A stretch of DNA of 64,000 nucleotides from Micractinium sp. NFX-FRZ (Eukaryota > Chlorophyta > Trebouxiophyceae > Chlorellales > Chlorellaceae). The notes beneath the pieces were generated by a model. That model was not told the DNA's origin, did not search any database, and worked only from the letters and a program-made list of their open reading frames with translations. Position 1 is the first letter of the stretch; the number at the start of each line of letters is the position of its first letter. Positions 22,585 to 32,978 of the stretch are shown here, piece by piece. The stretch lies in NCBI GenBank assembly GCA_029339195.1, contig JAPTJF010000004.1:1-64000 (forward strand). The letters are read 5' to 3'. A program made the translations under genes and the position numbers.

Positions 22585-23053
22585 GCTTGCTCGCAGGTGG
22601 CAGCCGCAGGAAGGATGCTGATAGGTATGTCACGAGCTACCGGTGCAGCACGGGTGGCCCTGCAGGCAGCAGGTGGGCGGGGTGGAGGAGAGGGTGGCGC
22701 CGCAGACGAAACAGGCGGGGAGGAGGCCGGCCGCCTCCCGCCTGCAGGCCTCCACGCCCTCGTGCGCCGACAGTTGCAGCGTTGCAGCAGTCACGACTGT
22801 CCCACTCGGGCACCTCTTACCTCGCCCCAGCACCCTCTCAACGGCACAGCCAGCAGCCCGAGGCACCGGTGCTGTGGCGCAGTGCTGGCGGGAGGGCAAT
22901 GGTGGCTGCCAAGCTGCGCCGCGCCGCACGCTCAATTGAGTTCCAGGGAGGAGCCGAGAGAGCAGAGTCAAAAGTCTGCAGCCACGTCAGTGCGCGCCAA
23001 AAGTCTCGCCAGCTGGTCTCGCGAGCTTTCCCTGGTTATTGCAATCAGACAAT
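22585..23053. promoter_or_regulatory. Divergent promoter region
   Basis: The coiled-coil gene starts leftward at 22584 and the acidic Q-rich gene starts rightward at 23054. The 469 bases between must hold both promoters and 5' UTRs. No exon or recognisable element could be supported within it. Confidence 0.45.
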
Positions 23054-24407
23054 ATGGACATGCAGCACGCCGAGGAGCACCAGTATGTCGCTGCGACAGA
23101 ACAACCACAGGTTGAGCAGCAGCAGGAGGAGGAGGACGAGGGCACGGCTGACGACGAGCCGCAGGAGCAGCAGGATGGCGGTAGCGAAGATGCTGCCGCC
23201 CAGGCGGGCGGCCTGGAGTTTGCCTCCCTTGAGTTCCCGCAGCTCGTGGACTATTCCGCTGTCCCAGCGGGCCAGCCAAACCTGATGTGAGCGCCGGAAG
23301 AGGATGAGCGGGAATGGGTAGCGGCCAGGCAGTGCCCCGCCGCCACCGCCGCCGCCAAAGAACCGTGTGCTGCTGAGCACTCCCCTGCGCTTCTTTCTCC
23401 TCCTCATCCGCCTCTGCAGGCCTGCGATTACCACCCTCATTATGCACATCACCCACCACCTGTCCAACCCCGACGGCAACCCACAGCTTGCGCTGACCTT
23501 CCAGCCCTTGGTGAACATGGCCCTCAATATGGCGCTGGGCGCGCAGCTTCAGGTGCGCACTGTGGGGGCGGGCGAATCAGCATCTTCTTGCCTGTCACGA
23601 GTGGCTAGAACCAACAGCTGTGCCAGTGATGAGCGCTGTGCTGGGGTGCTGTGGTGGCTGTCAAGTGCACACCGTGCGCTGCAATTGGCTGCCCCTGCAC
23701 CGCCATGCCGCTGCTGCCCCCACCTGGCGGCTCACCCTTCCTCCGCCCTTGGCTGCCCCTCACGTGCCATGCACTTCAGGCTTCTGTGCCCGACATGTCG
23801 GCAGTCTCTTACCTCTCCTCAGCAGCGGCAGCAGGGATGCAGGCCTTTGACGCTCAGGCCCTTATGGCCAATGCCGCCGCCGCAGCAGCCAGCGCCGACG
23901 GCAGCCAACAAGAGACAGAGCAGCAGATGCAGGCGGTGCAGCAGCAGCAATTGCGGCAGCAGATGGAGCAGCACATTCAGCAGCAGCAGCAGCAGGCCAA
24001 GAGCGGCGGTAGCGCAGGGCGGCGGCGGCAGCACAGCGGCGGGGAGGGCGATGAGGAGGAGGACATGGACTGGCGGCAGCCATGGCACCACAAAGTGCGG
24101 GGATGGCTGTGCTGCTGGATGCTGTTGGGGTTGATAAGTGGCACCTGGCATGCCACAGCGGTGGGTGGAGGATATTACACAGCGAATCTGAGGCCGGCAG
24201 CCAAGCTCACGTTTCCCCACTGCCCCTTCCCCCCACTGCCTCACTCCACTGCCTCCACCTGCCCATGCACTTGCCCGCCCGCAGAACTCGCAGCGGCAGG
24301 GTGGCGGCAGCGGGGGACGGCCGCAGCGGCAGCGCAAGAAGAACAAGCTGCTTCAGGAGTATTATGACGAGGATGGCATTGACCAGGCGGCAGGGCAGCA
24401 GGGGTAG
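23054..24407 (+). CDS. Acidic/Q-rich unknown protein
   Basis: Four exons (23054-23286, 23420-23552, 23780-24094, 24285-24407) join in phase to about 267 residues. The N-terminus is very acidic and Gln-rich. A compact, conserved-looking core follows (FPQLVDYSAVPAGQPNLM, then TTLIMHITHHLSNPDG, QLALTFQPLVNMALNMALGA, SVPDMSAVSYLSS). Next come an Ala run, a Gln/Met-rich probable coiled coil (about residues 160-205) and a basic patch (GRPQRQRKKNKLLQEYYDED) that could act as a nuclear localisation signal. I do not recognise the family. The acidic head, Q-rich helix and basic tail suggest a nuclear scaffold or chromatin/RNA factor, which is inference only. A TGTAA lies 334 bases past the stop (24741-24745). 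Confidence 0.6.
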
Positions 24408-24783
24408 CAGATTGCAGCGCTTTCAGGAGGCGCTGACGACACCTGGCGCACGCCACGTTGCGCTGCCTGGTCTCAGCCCCCTTAAAACCACGCACGGTTA
24501 CATGTTTGATATAGGATAGCTGACTAGCCGTGACTGACCCCCTGCCAATTAGGGAACCTCCTGTGCTCCACAACTGCTTGCACTTGCCAGCCGTGCGCCA
24601 CCGGACCCCGGACTTAACACCATGTGCAAAACCTCTGCGCTTGCATGCTTGGCATCACAGCATGTTGACCACTCCTGACTACTCGTCCCCTTCTTCTCTA
24701 CGTCCCTGCTTCCTCTGCCTGCGTCTCAGTTGCGTACATCTGTAACATGACATCACGCTCCCCAGCTCCCAGCCATCCCACCC
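24408..24783. other. Convergent 3' intergenic region
   Basis: The plus-strand Q-rich gene and the minus-strand unknown gene converge here. TGTAA at 24741-24745 may serve the plus-strand gene. No coding sequence was seen. Confidence 0.4.
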
Positions 24784-27700
24784 TCAGCGCCGCCGCTTGG
24801 CTGCCGGCGGTGCCGCCATGCCGTGCGCACCGCGTTTGGTGTGCCAGCCGCCACTGCTGCTCAGCCCCGCCGTGCCTGCTGTTGCCGGTGCCGCAGCTCC
24901 TGCTTTCTTAAGCCACTGCAGCTGCTCCCCCTGCCCATCCTCGTCCTCCTCTGGCTCGGGTCGCGGCTCCAGCAGCACCCAGGCATCTTGAAGCTCCTCA
25001 TCTGCCAGCCCCAGCAGCCCCTCCAGCTCGTGCTGCCTGCAGCACAGCAGGCATAGCAGGGCAGGGCAGGAGGCAGGGCAGGCATTGTGGGCAGATGGGG
25101 CATGCGCTGATTCAGATGTGCCCAGGCTTCGTGGGCCCATGCCCCCTATGCCAGCCCCTGCTCTCAAAACCCATGCCTGGGACCCTCCACCTGCATTTCT
25201 CCTGCTTCTGGAGGTGGCATGGAGCGACAAGCCTCACCCCACCTGAGCGCTTCCTGCAAGTCCACCACCAAATCCAGGCGCCGCCCCTGGCGCCGCGCGG
25301 GAGTGTCTGTCGACGCGCTGGCCGGCACGCGCACGTAGTGGAAGCGGTGGCGCTGGGCGCAGTCAAGGGGGCACTCCTCATCGTGATCCAGACCCACAGG
25401 CTCCACAACCCTGCATGGGTGTGAGTGGGGCAAGGTTTGGTGGCAAGGCATGGTGCTGCATGCAATCGAGAGGGCCAGGCCTCATCGCTGCAAGTCCCAC
25501 AGGCTCCACTGCCCCTGGAGGGGGATGCGGGGAGCCAAGAGTGGGGCCCAGCAAGCACGCGCAGTCATGTGGCATGCCAGCAGCACTCTCAACACTTTCA
25601 ACGCTTCGAACTCGCGCCCCGCCCAGCACCCAGCTCGCCGGCCCTCCAGCACCCCCCGCACCCTTAGTGTCGGTGTGCCCTCCATCCAAACCTGCACCCC
25701 TGTCCCCCATCTCTCTCCCCAGTCCACTTCACTGCCTCTCCACCACCCCTGCCTTCAGCCTGCCTGCAGCCCCTCATCATGTCCCTCCAGCACCCCCGCC
25801 TCACCGGTGGCTGTGATGCCCTGCCTACCCCCCGCCCACATCCCTCCCCCTTGCCCCATGCCAACCACAACATCAGCACCCAGCTCACTGCCCCTCTTAC
25901 AACCCCGCCTCCGCCGCTTGCAGTGCCGGCCCCTGCAAGCACCCAGCTCACTGCCCCTCTAGACCCGCGCCTCCGCCGTCCCATGTTCTGACTCCTGCAA
26001 GCACCCACTCACTGGCACTAGCAACCCCCGCACACTCACGGCCCCAGCACCCCCCCCCCCACTCACTGTCCCTCCAGCACCCCCGCCACCACGGTGTCTG
26101 TGATGCCCTGCGCATCGTCCTGGTCAAAGTCCTCCAGGAGGACAAACGCCACCCTGGCACAGCGCGCAGGGCAGGCAGGGAAGACGGCAGGGGATCGGCA
26201 GTTAGACGAGGGGAAGAGTGTTGTACTCGCACTCGTCAAGAGCATGCACAATTCGGGGGTCAAGATTTAAAGGCCGCAGGTGGGCTGCAGCCCCAGAGCA
26301 AGGGGGAGCAAGTGGGAGGAAGGGACGGAGCTGGGGGCGAACACAAAAGGCAGGCGGCGCGACAGGAGAAACTGCAAACCACAGCCATGCACATCTCATG
26401 TGAGCCCCGTGCCTTACACCGGCTGCCCAGCCCCTTGAAGCAGCTTGCCATGCTGGGCAACAGCCTGCTGCCCACCTAGCCACCCACCTGCGCCCCAGCA
26501 GGGCCTTCCCCTCCACCCCGTCACAGCTCCCCTGCGAGCGCTCCGCCACTGCTGCCACCCCTTGCACCAACCACTCTGGCGCCGCATTGCCCGCCTCCTC
26601 CTCCTCTGCTTCCTCCCCAGCGTCGCCGCTGCTGAAACCGCTGCCATGGCTGCCGTGCTGCGCAGCCTGCTGCTGCTGCTGGTGAGGGGCCGCCACCCCA
26701 GGGCTGACCTGGATCGCACCCTGCAGGCCGGCACCCGCCCCGGCAGACGCGAGCGTCACCTGGCTGTCTGCCGGCTGCTGTGTGTGCGCACCCAGCAGCT
26801 GCCCACTGGGCGGCTGCTGCCCCAGCGCCTGCTGCTGGCCGCCACCGCTGCCTGAGTGGCCACCTGCTGCCCCTGACCCTGCTGCTGCTGCCGCTGCTGC
26901 TGGCAGGGGTTGCACCATCCCTCCATTCTGCAGCCGGATGCGGACCGCCGGCAGAGCGCAACAGCTGCCCGCCGCCGCGCTGCCTGCCCCAGCGCCAGCA
27001 GGCCCCGGCACCAGCCAGCCCAGCGCATTCATCGCCTCTGCATCTGGCAGCGGGGGCGGAGGCACGGGGGCTGCCTGGGCGCTGGGTCCTCCGCTGGGCC
27101 CTCTGCTGCTGGGTGGTGGAGGGGTGTCGGGCAGCAGGCACAGCGGGGCGAAGAGCTCCAGCGGCCCCATCTTCTCCTGCATCTCCTTCTTGCCGCGGCT
27201 GCTGGCGTTGAGGCCATGGACCAGCAGGATCTGCAAATCAGGGGGCAGCAGATGAGGGCGACATGGTCGGGAGGGTGTGGCAGCTGATGAGGCAGCTGCT
27301 GTACATGTCGTTCAGGCTGGGGTCCAGCAGGCTGTGCAGGACACAAGGTCAAGGAGGGGCAGGATGCAAGGGCCCAGCAGAGTGGGCAACAGACGAGAAA
27401 CGTGAACGCCGGTTGCAGGCTGGAGGTTGAGGAGGGGCACCCAATGGGCCGAGTGCTGGGGAGGCGCCCAGTGCAGTACTGTACTCCCGTGCGCTACTGT
27501 AGGTTCCCAGTGGAGCGGCTCTCCCTCTCACATGTTGCCCACCTCCTCAGCGCCTGCACAGCCTGTGCCGGCGAGGCATCTGCTCCCACCCGCAAGCCCC
27601 GTCCTCTTCCCCAGCACGCCCTGGCAGGCCTCTCCCTGGGCACCCTCCTGGCAGACCTGCTACCAGCACGCCCTGGCAGGGCCCCTCCTCTTCCTAGGAT

Positions 27701-28535
27701 CATGCAGCAGTTGCACCTCTTGCACAGGCAGCTCCCAGGAAGCGGGAGGGCGCACCTGCTTCAGGTCGGTTGCCTTCAGGATCGAGCGCTCCAGCTCCGA
27801 GAGCGGCTGCAGCCTGCCGGTGCCCTTTGTGAGGAGCTGCCAGAACTCCAGGTAGCGCTCCAGAGAGAGGGAGACGGTGGGGGCAGGCGGGAGTGCAGGC
27901 GGTGGCACGGCTGCTGCTTGGTCGGCTGCCACGGCGGCTGGGGCGGGCGCCGTTGGCTTGGCGGCGGACGCTGCTGGCCGAGCAGGAGGCCACGCGGCGG
28001 CGGTGGGCGCCTGCATGCTGGGCTGCCGGGGTGCAGGGGCCGCCGCCGGCAGCGGCCGTGGTGGCTGTTGCGGCCGGGCGGCAGTCGCTGCGTTGGTTGC
28101 AGGCCGCTGGCTGGCTATGGCGCCGCCCATGAGGAAACTGGTGCTGCGGCCTCGCCAGCCTGTACCATCTCCCGGAGGCTGCTGCGTGGCAGCACCGCCG
28201 CCTCGGGGTGCTTCGTCATCGAATGAGAACGGGTCAGCGATGCTACCGCCGTACTGCTGCTGCACCCGCCGGGCACTGAGCGCTGCTGCTGCCGACCTCG
28301 ACTGCAGCAGTGGCGGCGGAGCGGCGGGTGGCGCGGGCGGTGGCGCCCCAGCATCCCCTGTCCTGCCACCACACCGAAGTGCCTGCGCTGGTGGGGCTGG
28401 TGGGCCTGGTGGGTCCTGCTGCAGCGCCTGCTGCTTGGGCTCTGGCTTCTGCTGTGGCGGCGGCGCTGCAGCTGCCCAGGTGCTGTCCCAGCTGAACTCG
28501 CCGGCCTGGCTCGCTCCAGGCCAGTTCCCCCACAT
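24784..28535 (-). CDS. Unknown multi-exon protein, disordered head, conserved C-terminus
   Basis: This predicts about 677 residues. Exons: 28535-27756, 27230-26488, 26153-26067, 25410-25243, 25036-24784; each junction keeps phase. Exon 1 is Pro/Ala/Gln-rich, ending in an ordered part (SLSLERYLEFWQLLTKGTG then LSELERSILKATDLKQ). Exon 2 opens ILLVHGLNASSRGKKEMQEK and is then low complexity. The C-terminal part looks conserved: VAFVLLEDFDQDDAQGITDT, then VVEPVGLDHDEECPLDCAQR with RHRFHYVRVP, RRLDLVVDLQEALRQHELEG and LGLADEELQDAWVLLEPRPE. The tail ends in basic PPAAKRRR, a possible nuclear signal. An extra small exon near 27330 (reading LLDPSLNDMYSS in another phase) could not be fitted. I do not recognise the family. 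Intron 3 is full of decayed copies of exons 3 and 4. Confidence 0.6.
25443..25520 (-). repeat. Decayed copy of exon 4 (acceptor plus about 70 bases)
   Basis: On the minus strand a CTCCAG acceptor is followed by sequence reading GAVEPVGLAAMRPGPLDCMQ. The true exon, 104 bases downstream, reads VVEPVGLDHDEECPLDCAQR. This is the clearest protein-level decoy in the window. Confidence 0.85.
25641..25825 (-). repeat. Two decayed copies of exon 3 3' edge
   Basis: On the minus strand, stretches at about 25641-25682 and 25781-25825 both match the end of exon 3 (GGCATCACAGACACC...GGGGGTGCTGGAGGGA, 26067-26121). The nearer copy keeps the order GGCATCACAG, then CCGGTG, then GGGGGTGCTGGAGGG. Confidence 0.75.
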
Positions 28536-28757
28536 GCTGGGCTATAGTCTACGTCCAAGCGTGGCGGCTGAAAATGACGCGCCAGCGTGGCACAAGCAGC
28601 TAAACGGCACTCGAAAGGTGCTTGGATCTTCCGAGCTCGTCACTCTTTCTCGGCTCGTTCACCAGGCCCCTGCACATGGAGGTTCCCGCACCTCTTTCAC
28701 TTGTTTGCTAGCGCGTCAGCGTCTTAACGTCGCGCCCCGCGGCAGCGCCGGCTCCCG
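28536..28757. promoter_or_regulatory. Short divergent promoter, unknown gene / PMI
   Basis: Only 222 bases separate the start codons of two divergent genes, so this must contain both core promoters. No TATA box is obvious. Confidence 0.5.
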
Positions 28758-31143
28758 ATGCCTTGCTCCGCCACGCTTACGCGTGAGGACAACATGTCGG
28801 CGCCGCAAGTGCTCCCAGCCTCGGCGCCCCTCAAGAAGACGGGCTCCGGCTCCCAACTCCACAGGCTCTCCGCGCAAGCCCAGCTGTATGCCTGGGGCAG
28901 GCACTGCGACGACTCAGAGGTGCGTACGCGCCGGGCTGGCTGGCCAACGGCAGCGCCTGGTGTGGTGCCGCACCAACGGCTGGCGCCCCCTGCAGCAGTG
29001 CTGACGCGCCGCCGTCGCTATGCGTCCCCTGCCCTGCGCCGCCCATTCGGTGCAGGTGGCCCAGCTAGTTGCAGCCACAGGACGACCCGTGGACCCAGAG
29101 CAGCCATACGCCGAGCTCTGGTGGGTGCCGCGCTGGCTGAGTGGGGTGTCCTGTGGGGCGCCGGGGGCATCGCCGTACCGCGCCGCCCGACTACCACCCC
29201 CGCCGCACCACAGCCACCAGTCTGTTTGCTTTAAGGGCCTCCCTTTGTGTTTGTTCCTCCTCGCAGGATGGGCACGCACCCGTCTGCGCCCTCGCTGCTG
29301 GCTGACAACGGCTACACGGGGCAGCCGCTGCTGGCGCTGCTGCGTGACCGCCCTGAGCTGCTGGGTGCTGCGCTGCCGCAGTTTGGCTGCGACCTGCCCT
29401 TCCTCTTCAAGGTGCTCTCTGTGGGCACCGCACTCTCCATCCAAAGCCACCCAGACAAGGCGCTGGCGGAGCGGCTGCATGCCGAGCGGCCCGAGGTGGG
29501 GGGCTGCAGGGATGGGTGGGGGGCTTGCCTCCGAGGGGCGCGCACGCTCTGCCGGTCCAAGGGCCGCCCTTGGAGGCCGTAGTGGAGGCACGCAGCTGGG
29601 GGGCATGTACGCCCTTGCTGCTGCTGCTCAGAGGACCCTGATAGGAAGCTTGCACCTGGCAAGCCCATGCCGCCCCTGGCTCTCCAGCCTTGCAGGCTCT
29701 CTGGCGTGCGCACTGCACTGCTTACCTCCTCGGATCCTGCCCGCTCCCAACCTGCCCGTTCCGTCCTTCCCCTTTGCCCTTCAACCCGCCCTGTTAACCC
29801 CTCCTCCCCCCGCCCTCGTTCTCCCTGCCCTCCTCGGCCACAGGTGTACAAGGACGACAACCACAAGCCGGAGATGGCGCTGGCGCTGACCGAGTTTGAG
29901 GCGCTGTGCAGCTTCTGCCCGCATGAGCAGCTGCTGGAGGCGCTAGACAGCGTGCCTGAGCTGGCCGAGTGCTGCGGCTCAGCCAACGTGCAGGCGCTAC
30001 ACGCCTCGCCCGACTGCTCCGCCGCGCGCAAGGCAGCCCTCAAGGCGGCCTTCCATGAGGTCATGGCCTGCCCAGCCGACCTCGCACGAGCGTATGTGGA
30101 GCGCATGTGCGCACGGCTGCAGCATGAGGCGGCAGAGGGGCGGGAGCTGACGCCTCGGGAGCTGCTGGCGCTGCGCCTGGAGCTGCAGTACCCCGGGGAT
30201 GTGGGCGTGCTGGCTGCCTGGTTCCTCAACTACCTGCAGCTGCAGCCGGGGCAGGCGGTGGCGCTGCCCGCCAACGAGCCGCATGCCTACATCAGCGGCG
30301 AGATTGTGGAGTGCATGGCCACGTCAGGTGGGTGCTGGGTTGGGAGGGTGGCAGCGGGTGATGAGGCATCCTGGGGGTGGTGGGCAGGCTCGGTGGGTGC
30401 TGTGCTACAAGCTGGATTCAACAGGCCTGCTTTATAAACATACTTTGGACTTGATGCGTCCTGGGCTGTCGCATCGCCTGCCAGCCCGTGCGGCCTGCCT
30501 CCGTTTGCACCCCTGCTTCCTGCCACCTCTGCTGAGCACCACCAGTGCTTGCTGCCCCCCTTGCCTGCCCACAGACAACGTGGTGCGCGCCGGGCTGACC
30601 CCCAAGATGCGCGACACCGAGGTGCTGTGCGAGTCGCTGACCTACGGGCAGGGGCTGCCGGAGGTGCTGACGGGCGCCAAGTCGAGCGCGTCGCACCACC
30701 TGGCCGTCTACCGCCCGCCCTTCAGGTGCGCTGTGTGCCAGGGCTGGATGGGGTTGCCCTGGGCTGGGTGGCGGGGGCTGGAATGTAGGGGACCCTCAGT
30801 TGAATTATTTTGATGCAGGCATTGCATCTGGCCCCTCGGACTTCACACGGCCCTGCCTCCTGCTGCCTGCTGAGCATCGTCCCCTCTTCTCCCCTCTTGC
30901 AGGGAGTTTGAGATGTGGCGCTACACGCCGCCCGCGGGGACCGCCGAGGTGCTGCCGGCCTCGGAGGGGCCGATGCTGCTGCTGGTGCAGCATGGCAGCA
31001 TGCGCGTGCGCTGCGGCTCTCAGTCGCGCCTGCTGCGCCGCGGCGACGTGTACTTTGTGGGTGCTGGGGCAGAGCTGGACCTGGAGGTGTCGGCTGACGT
31101 CACTGCCTGGGTGGCGGCCTGCAATGGCATGGGCTTTGCCTGA
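28758..31143 (+). CDS. PMI1: Mannose-6-phosphate isomerase (type I)
   Basis: This is a 443-residue phosphomannose isomerase that interconverts fructose-6-P and mannose-6-P in the cytosol and feeds GDP-mannose for glycans and ascorbate. Exons: 28758-28919, 29056-29120, 29267-29495, 29844-30327, 30575-30725, 30903-31143; all in phase. Family blocks appear in order: AWGRHCDDSE, YAELWMGTHPSAPS, LPFLFKVLSVGTALSIQSHP with DK (zinc ligands Gln and His), VYKDDNHKPEMALALTEFEA (zinc Glu), an all-helical insert, VALPANEPHAYISGEIVECM (zinc His) and SDNVVRAGLTPKMRDTEVLC. It ends in the C-terminal cupin strands (LLRRGDVYFVGAGAELDLEV). The nearby second ATG (28794) gives MSAPQVLP and may be the true start, because the extra 12 residues are not family-conserved. 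Length is normal for the family. Confidence 0.95.
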
Positions 31144-32110
31144 GCCCCGCGCGCCGCGCTGCCCTCCAGAGCGCCGGCAGCCGTGCCGCCAGCCCGCCGC
31201 CAGCATGTTGGCGGCTGCAGTTTTGTCCTACCCCTCCTAGCGCCGCCTGCCCGGCTGGCTGCCCGCTCATGCGCCTCCCGCCCAGAGGCAACCCCCATCC
31301 CCAAATGATGATGCACATGGGGCCTCAGATCTCCCCCCCCTGCCTGTAGCTGTTCCACCCGCAGCAATACCGCTGCCGGCCCAGCTGTCGCTGGTGCCCG
31401 CCCGCTGCCACACATCGTCCTTTCAGTGCCAATTGCCTGACGTCTCCCACTGCCAGCGCACCGTTTGCCCGCGCCTCCCTCTGCTGCCTGCTTCCCCCGC
31501 ACACAACTCTCAGTCTGCCGCAACTTTTTGCTCCCTTTCGGCTTGATGTCTCAATTCTTACTTGCTGCACTGCCCTTTGATCAACTTGGATCCCTACCTG
31601 AGGGCCCAACGAACCACCTCGATGAAACCACACGCCACGTCTTCTATCTGTGCCCGCTGCATGCTCTCTCCCGTTGCTGCATGCCTGGCGATCTCATGAC
31701 GATCTTTTCTGGCTCGCCCCCTCTGCACACGCACACACTTGTAAAGCCGGCGAGACAGCAACACTCGTGCAGCAGTGAGGCACAAAGGTCAGGGGGGCGG
31801 CGTGTGAGAGGGAAGGGCAGGGGAGGAGATGGGAACTTGGGAGAGGTCATCAACAAAGCCACAGGGCTGAGGGGTGTTTGCAGCAGGCTTATCAGAGTGC
31901 TTGATATGCCACAGTAGAAGCCAGCAGCGTATGCCTCCACACAGTGCATGTGATGTTTGCTGATACCCGTTATGCACCTGAAACATTCTGCAATTGAAGC
32001 AACAACACATGGTATGCACGGCCGCGGGCTGCCGCCATCCAGATCAGGGGAGCAGTCACCCTTTCCGCCTGAGCACGGTGTTGTCTCTTTTTTAGCACAC
32101 GTTTTCAGAC
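31144..32110. other. Intergenic, PMI 3' flank to MenB upstream
   Basis: Low-complexity C-rich sequence is followed by A-richer sequence from about 31740. A TGTAA starts at 31740. No exon could be supported. The last 60 bases before 32111 include CTTTTTTAG and GTTTTCAG, which look like pyrimidine tracts, so a 5' UTR intron cannot be excluded. Confidence 0.35.
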
Positions 32111-32946
32111 ATGGATACCAGCGCTTCTCGCAGGGTGGGCGTGCTCTCACAGCACATCCTGGGCGCAGCGGCATGTGAGAGCCCTGCTGCGGGCGAGGTG
32201 GAGCTGCAGCCGCTGTCTGGGCGCGCCTCCAGCTCGCAGGGGGCGAGCACAAGCTACGCCACGGCCACCGGGCGACCCAGCAGCTACGCCAGGGTGCACG
32301 GCGAGGTGTCGCGCGCCCCCGCTCGCTGGCGGCGCATTGACACGGTTGCCAAGGAGGAGCTGCGAGAAGTGAAGTATCAGAAGGCCGAGGGGGAGGGCAT
32401 TGCCAAGGTGAGGCGCCCAGGAGGTCGTGGCGGGCGGCCGGTTGGTGGTGCCGGCGGCGGTAGGAGCGGGGTGCTTTAAGGCAGAAGTTCGGCCGTAAGT
32501 CATGCAGACCGCTGATCAAGCCTTTTATAAATCATTTGTTGTTTGCAGATCACAATCAACCGCCCAGAGAAGCGGAACGCCTTCACCCCTCGCACGGGTG
32601 AGTGGCCCTGCCGGCGACCGCACGCAGGTTGCGTCGCCCCGCCAGCTGTGATGGCAATCGCACACAGCCAGCAGGCAGGCAGGATCCCCATGCACCGGTG
32701 ACCATGAAGCAGATTGTGAGGCAGCAGTAAAATCCGCCTGGGTGCTCGTAGTTGCACACGCTCTTCCCGGCTCCCAAATCTTCAACCCAAAGCTCACTAG
32801 CACCCTCTGCCACGCCCATCGGCGCTCTGCCTGTGCCTGCCTCGCTCCCACCCCCTGCAGTGATGGAGATGTCCTGGTGCTTTGCCGATGCCCGCGAAGA
32901 CCCGCAGGTGGGGGTGGTCATCCTCACAGGGGAGGGCCCGCTGGCC

Positions 32947-32978
<32 letters not shown>

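Noticed and set aside
27240..27340. LLDPSLNDMYSSCLISCHTL as an extra exon of the 24784-28535 gene
   Set aside because: The phase does not fit the flanking exons, which join to each other directly in frame; left as unexplained intron sequence.
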